This document shows positions 57,160-64,000 of a stretch of 64,000 nt of DNA, one piece after another. The notes beneath the pieces are model-generated. The model did no database searches and was not told where the DNA came from. It worked only from the letters and a program-made list of their open reading frames with translations. Made by a program: the position numbers and the translations under genes. Where the stretch lies: the NCBI RefSeq assembly GCF_030272615.1, contig NC_081415.1, forward strand, positions 193,052,695-193,116,694, read 5' to 3'. Positions within the stretch are counted from its first letter, which is position 1. Every line of letters begins with the position of its first letter. Origin of the DNA: Cryptomeria japonica. Its lineage: Eukaryota > Streptophyta > Pinopsida > Cupressales > Cupressaceae.

Positions 57160-58690
57160 GTTTACCAATAGTTTTACTGCAATTGTAGGAAGCCATATAT
57201 ATGTCCCTACCCTGTTCTATTTGGCATTGGTCAGGAACATGTTAACAAAGGTTGTGGAGTCTATCTTTATACCTACCAATTGCATTTGCTTAAAATTTTG
57301 CAATGCCTTTCCAACAAACCCAGTTTTGTGCATATGTTGCAATCATAATATTCCATGAGAACACATTTTTGGAGTATTTTCTAAACATTTTATGTGCCTT
57401 TGGTATGCTCCCACATTTAGCATACATATCTACCAAGACACTTGCATTTACAACATTTGAAGAAAATCTTTTATCGATTATAGTTTGATGAATGATCTTT
57501 ACCCTATTCCAAAGCTCTCATTTTGGCACAACTTAAAAGGTGGTGGAGTTCTGCCTTGAACCTATCATTTGAAATGCCTCCATTGATTTTACAAAACCCT
57601 CAATGCATAATCTACAATATAGTTTTCCATGAGAATGCATCATTTTGAGTTATTTCTTTGAAAATCCTTGAAGCCCAAGCATGACATTTTGTGCATATCT
57701 TGAAATCACCACATTCCATGAGACTACATCTCTATGAGGTATTTTATCAAAAAATTCATAAGCCTTGTGTATGCTGCCACATTTTGTATACATTTATATC
57801 AGAGCATTCATGACTGTGATATTTGAGAACAATTCACTTTCAATTATACTTTAATGAAAGTCCACACCCTATTATTAAACTCCCACTTTAGCACAAGCTA
57901 GGATTACAGTATCAAAGGTGTGGAATCTGGGTTTGCACCTGCCAACTGCATTTGCTTAAAAGTTTGCAATGCCTTTCCAACAAACCCATTTTGTGCATAT
58001 TTTGGAATCAATAAAATCCATGAAGTATTTCTTTGAAAATCCTCAAAGACTCATCAATGACACCAATATATGCATATCCTGTAGCCATTGCATTTCATGA
58101 GACTACGTTTCTTTGAGGCACGTTGTCAAATAGTTTGCATGCCTTGTGCATGCTTCCACATTATGCATACATGTCTATCAACCCATTAACAACTACAACA
58201 TCTGACATAAATCTACTTTAAAGTATGATTTGATGCATGACCATACCCTGTTTAAGAGCTCCCATTTCAGCACAGGTTGGAATGATGCTGGCAAAGGTGA
58301 ACTAATTCGTTGCATTTGGTTGTACATTTGTCAATGCTTCACAAGGAAACCCATGTCTTCTATAAGCTACGATAATGGCATTACTTCATAAACTCTTGTG
58401 TTCTTCATATCATCAAAGACTTTATGAACGTCCACTAAACTCGTGCACATGTAATACAAATGCAAAGTCCTGTCTGTAATGAAATAGTGGATTTTTTTGC
58501 ATTGTGAAGGTTTGTTCTTCTTAATGCAGGTCTCCTTAAGGGTTGTGAGTTTCAATCAGAATGTGTAGCGCCTCCTTCAACTGATCCTCTCTACACAATT
58601 ACATCATATTGAGTGGCATTGGATAGTATTAATATTATATGGTTATATTTAAAGATGTAAAAATGATCATTCTTAATCAATCTACTCATT
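57160..58690 (-). pseudogene. PPR pseudogene 2 (residues 1 to about 550)
   Basis: Collinear with the PPR gene from before the start codon (about 58690) to about residue 550 (57160), where homology stops at palindrome F. PPR landmarks are retained in degenerate form, such as the AKCGS-containing repeats near 57410, 57770 and 58160. Many stops and deletions; DYW part absent. Confidence 0.88.
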
Positions 58691-60050
58691 TCAGTATGGC
58701 AATCTTCTAATTTTTGTGAATGACAATAATTTACTAGTGATATCCAAAATTCTTTTACTAATAACCTAATCAAGATTATAAGTATGAAATCTCTCACGTC
58801 AATCCGAATAATAAATGGATGGAGAAACTCCGATGGTAATCCATCTTTGTCTAATAGAACTTTAATGTATTTCACATATGATCCTTGTTTGATTCTAAAC
58901 CTGTATAGATATATATTAATTTTGAGACTAGCTGACACAAAACATATTTGACTTCATTGAATTTTCCTAAAATATAAGCTCTCAAGATGGGCAAGACCAT
59001 TGACAAACTTGTCTAGGAAGCAGTTTCAACTTGTCCTTCATTATTGAGCAAAATTTTTACATACTATGCTTAACAAACAGACTCTACGAGTCCTCAAAAT
59101 AGTTCTTGTTCTTGCAGAATTGATAAAGATATATTAAACAAGACGTGGCAACAAGAAAATAACCTATTTACTAAATAATAACACTACCTTTAGCTAGGGA
59201 TTTAACATGAAAGATCAATACAGTGGCTTCAAGCTCTGTTTCTATGGCATTTCAAAATTGATATGACTCAAAGGTATTCCAGCCAATAACCCCAACCACA
59301 TTTTTCATTCAATAACCCCAACCACTTTCTCAACTGATTCTCTTGCATTGCTAACCAAGACGCACTCAATAAGTGGACCATGGGAAACTAGAGAATAAAA
59401 GTTAAAAACCAATTCTTTTATAATCTAAGAAGCAAATTTATAAATTAAAAAAAAAAATTATATAGAAAACTATCATTGTTGAATATCACAAGAATTCAAA
59501 ATTTTAAAAGATAAACAGTTCAAATTAAAGAACCTATAATTACAATGGTTTTCTTCCTTCCTAACCCTAAATAAGAAATAACCAGTAAACTTAATTGTGA
59601 TTTCTAAAAAAATGGAAATTTATTGACATACTTTCTCTCACATGATGCATATACTATTCAATGTTCATCTTTATAACACAGTATCATGATACCATAACAT
59701 ACACAACATGAATGGAGAAAAAGATCAAATCACACTATCTTTTAATAATATTGATTTGAATAGAATGAAAAGAATTGAATTCATTATGTTTAATTCTACC
59801 CATCACTTTATTTTTTACTAAAACACACCTGAAATTACAAATTGTCCAAGAAAACAAAACTAGCTGATACCATGGGAAAAGACTTACCTCAAGATTTTTT
59901 ATTGAATTTTGAATGATATCGATGTGAGATTCCATATTCTCACTCTCATGCCATTTAAAAAAAAGTGACAACCCATTCATCTCTTCTTCATCATAATAAT
60001 GGAGGAGGTAATTTGACATTTTATCTTTTGAATTTTCATTTTAGTAAGAT
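58691..60050. repeat. Duplicated block flanking PPR pseudogene 2
   Basis: Partner of 49071-50060. About 370 bp longer, mainly because 59280-59690 holds extra AT-rich sequence. No gene; the 94-aa and 115-aa minus ORFs have no known motif. Confidence 0.75.
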
Positions 60051-60054
60051 GGAT

Positions 60055-61525
60055 AGTCATGCTCTGGAGGTGGTTTAAGACAACTCTTTATTTTGGAAAT
60101 CCATTTGAGAAAAAAAATCTGTGGCATGGCAATGTTCTTCCATTGTTGGTTGTCATTGTAGGACATGTGTTATGCCCTAGGCTAGCAATTAGGTTGGCAT
60201 CATCTCCCGAAAATTGAAATTAGTTTTTTAATATCCTTTCTTACCTTGTGTCACTCCTTCATTTATTTGTTTGTATTTTAGTATAGTTTATTGTGGTTGT
60301 TCTACTTCATCTATTGGTATTTCTTGGTTCTAATATTCAGCGATCAGTTTGTTCAACATGTCTTCAAATTTGACAATGGTTTGTTTCGAGAAATGATGAG
60401 TATTCAAAATCCTGGTCAATTCTGGAGGAGCCAAAGAATACGATAGTATATTACTATAAACACACTTTCTAGATACTTGATAAAAAATCACTTGATAGAC
60501 TAAAGAGTAGCATAGATGAAGGCGGTAAAATTGCACAAAACTGCACAAAATTGCTTTCTAATGGGAAACATTCTAGACTGGTTGAAAATCAGCATCTTTG
60601 GCTATATGATTGCAAAAAACATTCCTAGATGGGAGTAGTATAGCGCTAGACTAGATAAAAATCAGCATCTTTGGCTACATGATCACAACAAGTATTATTG
60701 GATGGGAGCAGTATCAAGAATACACTTGATGAAAATCAACATCTTTGGCTACATGATCACAACAAGCTTTATATTCTTGATACTTTTCTCATCTTTTGAT
60801 GCTTGTTATGATCATGTCCCGCTTATTTCCAACAAGTCTATTCTTGATATTTCTCCCATCCAAGAATGCTTATTGTGATCATGTAGTTAAAGGCGTTGAC
60901 TTTCAGCTAGTCTAGCACTATATTGCTCTCATCCAAGAATGCTTGTTGCGATCATGCTAGGACATTGATTTTCAACTAATCTAGCACTTCCCATTATTGA
61001 AATAAATCTTGTGTTGTGCGATTATGTACAAATTTACTAATTTCATCCATGTTACTCTTTAGTCTATCAAATTATGTTATATTGAATATCCAAAAAATTG
61101 TGTTTATAGTTATATACTATTGTGTTCTCTGACTTTTCCAATATTGACCAAGATTTGAAATGCTCTTCGCTTCTTGAAATACTCTCATTGTGAAATTTGG
61201 AGTCATGTTGGCCAAATTGGCTTCCAAATATCAGAGCCTTGAAATACCAACAAATGAAATAAAATAACCATAATAAACTCACTACTAAAATCAAAACAAG
61301 TAAAGGAAGGAGTGGTGCAAGGAAGGAAAAAGAAATTAAAAAACTCATCAATATAAAATCCCAATTTCTGGTAGAGGATGTCAGTCTAATTACTAGCTTA
61401 GGGCATAACACATCTCCTACAATGACAACTGACAATGTGAAGAAAACTGGTATGCCGCAAACAAAAAAATTAAAGTGGATTTCTACAACAAAGAACCACC
61501 TTAAACCATCTCCAAAACGTGATGA
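60055..61525. repeat. Palindrome G: inverted repeat with arms of about 730 bp
   Basis: Left arm 60055-60780 and right arm about 60790-61525. Shared words include GGAGGTGGTTTAAG at 60065 (complement near 61503), GTTGTCATTGTAGGA at 60150 (complement near 61418), TTGATAGACTAAAGAGTA at about 60493 (complement near 61056). Near the centre each arm has two or three copies of a 70-80-bp unit with ATCATCTTTGG-like and GATCACAACAAGC words. No known protein motif. Confidence 0.82.
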
Positions 61526-61719
61526 AAAAGAGATGAATGATATGAGCATTTAAAACAAGATTGTTCACATTCTTCCAATATTATTCATCCCCAACATCCG
61601 TTATTATTTAGCCTGTGGAGGAAAAAGAAACATCTTAGCAAAAATAGACTTAATGATTTTCCTTCTTTAAGAACGATTTCTCACAACAACAAATCTACTT
61701 TAAAAGCTCATACCCTATT

Positions 61720-61935
61720 TAAAAGCTCCCATTTTGATACAGGTTAGAAGGATTTTGGGAAAGCTAAACTGATTCTTTGCATTTGGTGAAATATTTGTCA
61801 AATGCTTCAAGAGGAAACCCATGTTTTCTGTAAGCTGCAATAATAGCATATCATAAGAAGCAATCTCGTTCTTTCATGTCATCAAAGACTTTACAAGCAC
61901 CTACTAAACTCGGGCACTTGAAATACAAATACTAA
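61720..61935 (-). pseudogene. PPR pseudogene 3 (short fragment)
   Basis: Matches the PPR gene at 43385-43630 (about residues 100-181), including the complements of [11 protein letters not shown] and ERDCFSW coding sequence. Stops present. Confidence 0.82.
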
Positions 61936-64000
61936 TTTCATATGAATAAACTAAAATAATCATTATAATGAATCAATGCATGAAACCACTAAACTTATAC
62001 TCAAACTCACATTTGAACAATCTTACAAAAACTACACTCTATAGAATATCAAAGGCATGAAAGTTAATTTAAGTGTTAAATACACTAGAAAACAATATAA
62101 CACATGCAGACTTGCAGATTTCCAAGAAAACAAAACTGACTAAAACTATGGAAAAAGACTTACAAATTGTCCACATTCTTCCAATCTTACAAATTCTATG
62201 GAGGAAAGAGAAACGTCTCACCAAAAATAGACTTCTTAAATGATGATTTCTGACAACCAATAAAATCTTTCAAGAATAGCATATTCTAAAATCTCAATGT
62301 AACGAGATTATTCTCATATTCTTTCCCATGAAATCTAATATTTTTTTTTTTACTTAATGTTTCCATAAACTAAATTAATTAATCATAAAATCTATTTTTA
62401 TGATTCTAAATATTATGTCAATTTTAAATGCAAAGAATAAACCTTTAATAATTTACTATTTCGTAATCATGTTTGAACAATTCCTACATGTTCTTGTGTA
62501 TCCATTACACAAATTTAAAATGATATGAGATGCATCAAGATCCTGTAGGAAACTATTATAAATTTTTAATTAAGTTATAATTTTTATTCAATTTAAAGAA
62601 TGAATTAGTAAATTATTCAAAAAAGAAAATTATGATTATACCAATTGAGTTTCTTGATTCAAGAAAAAACTTTAGTAAATCTTATTTAATAGATTTTAGA
62701 AATAATTTTTAGGTGCTTCAGGATAAAAAAAATTGGACTACTGCTACTTATTTTCTTTATTAAAAAATGTCAAAATTGAAAGAAGCAAAATAAACAATCT
62801 CCGTCTTAACATAGATTAAATTACATCTATTACAATGTGTATTCATAAGACTAACAAAACATGTCAAGCTCAATTAAAATACATACATAATAAACAAGGG
62901 AATATATAAATTGAAAAAAAAATGTTAAAAGAGAAAATCATGTAGAGAAAAAGCTATAGAAACTAGTGTAAAAGTTAGAAAACAAATGTTTGGTTAAGAT
63001 AAATATTTTAGAATAAGATAGGGAATATATACATTAGAGAGAGAGAATCTAGAGAGAAATAGTTATAAACTAGTGTAAAAGTTGGAAAACAAATATTTTA
63101 GAATAAGATCTAGTAGTAGATGACAATACACTTCCTAGATAACATCACAATCATAGTAGTTCTTTTAAGGTGCACACACATTTATTGTGTACAAAAATCT
63201 TGTGAGCTATATTATAGAGTTTGTGAATATACAAATAAATAAAAATATATACACTACTAGACTTCAAGAAACAAATAAAAAAGTAATAGATGGTTTATGA
63301 TGCAATTTGAATAATGTAGAAGAATTGAAATCTCATTTAAATAGATTTAAATAAATAAAATACAAGAGAGGATAAGAGTATGCAAATCATAAGTCTTGAA
63401 TCCAAAGAAGAAATTCTTGAGAATACCTTGTAGATGAGATAAAGGGAAATAATGTAATTTATTGGGATCTTACCAATATGGTAAATTCTCAAATTTGCTC
63501 TTTTAACCTAAAAAAGAAATCAAATAGAAAAATATATTAAATTTATGTATTTTTTAATCTTATGCAGATCTATAATTAAGGAAAATAATAAATAGTAAAA
63601 AAAATATTAATAATAATAAAATGTTTGTAAGAACCTCTTAATATTAAAGTAATAAAATAACCCATTATAAATATAATTTGAACCAACTTGCTCAAAATAT
63701 AGATTAGATTCAAAAGATTAGAATTCGACTTGAAACTAATTGAATGCTTAAGCCCATAGGCTAGTTATATGTTAAGAATCTATTTCCTTAGAAGACAACC
63801 AAAAGGTTGAGTACATCAAGTATTAAAAAACATAATGAAACAATCCAAACAAGTAATGTTGACATGTGACATCCATGTGAAAACACCTTAAACAAGAACA
63901 TCATCAAAGTGTCTTACCACCCAACCATGAAGCATATGCTTCCTCAAAATCCTTTGAATGAATAATACATGACCCTACACAAAAATGCTTGGCAATTTGT
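61936..64000. other. AT-rich intergenic DNA
   Basis: A 100-bp stretch at 62155-62260 resembles 61560-61670 (shared CACATTCTTCCAAT and AAAAATAGACTT). 62935-63115 contains a short direct duplication (AACTAGTGTAAAAGTTRGAA twice). No gene recognised. Confidence 0.5.

Overview
The window looks like nuclear DNA of a seed plant, most likely a gymnosperm and probably a conifer. The reasons are long AT-rich intergenic DNA, very large old nested LTR retrotransposons, and one intact intronless PLS-DYW pentatricopeptide-repeat (PPR) gene surrounded by decayed copies of itself. Species cannot be fixed by eye. I see two clearly intact host genes: the PPR-DYW gene (41240-43927, minus) and a small membrane-anchored or secreted peptide gene (50709-50891, plus).

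Left half (34-35548): a Russian doll of LTR retrotransposons whose boundaries I could fix from LTR pairs, target-site duplications (TSDs), primer-binding sites (PBS) and polypurine tracts (PPT). Element A (34-35548, minus, Ty3/gypsy-like with only a gag remnant) holds element B (2320-30474), whose terminal LTR sequences are INVERTED relative to one another although the 5-bp TSD AATAC is perfect. B's left LTR was split by element C (3235-26851, minus), a 17.4-kb Ty3/gypsy of the Tat type (dual RNase H). C carries a G-patch region after its protease and a long opposite-strand ORF with a plant mobile domain (PMD). C's 5' LTR was in turn split by Ty1/copia element D (20615-26820, minus, 371-bp LTRs differing at 9 positions by my count). 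With D and its TSD removed, C's two LTRs are both exactly 1150 bp. A small TRIM-type element (about 31452-31980) with 135-bp LTRs also sits in A. Each of its LTRs contains a tRNA-like sequence with A and B boxes, which I consider the most unusual object in the window.

Middle (35549-41239): retroelement debris, a putative non-autonomous DNA transposon (36651-37872) packed with GGGGGCCC palindromes, and intergenic DNA.

Right half (41240-64000): the PPR-DYW gene; a MITE (44578-45101); PPR pseudogenes at 48425-49070, 52141-52400 (opposite strand), 57160-58690 and 61720-61935; duplicated flanking blocks (49071-50060 with 58691-60050; 40440-41010 with 51420-52020); the small peptide gene with a clear TATA box and duplicated upstream motif; a gag-only LTR element E (52997-55138); and two kilobase-scale palindromes F (55187-57133) and G (60055-61525). 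The PPR region is therefore a locally duplicated cluster with one surviving member.

All retroelement coding regions here are broken by stops or frameshifts. Coordinates of LTRs, TSDs, PBS and PPT come from direct reading; family names come from motif recognition and were not checked against a database.
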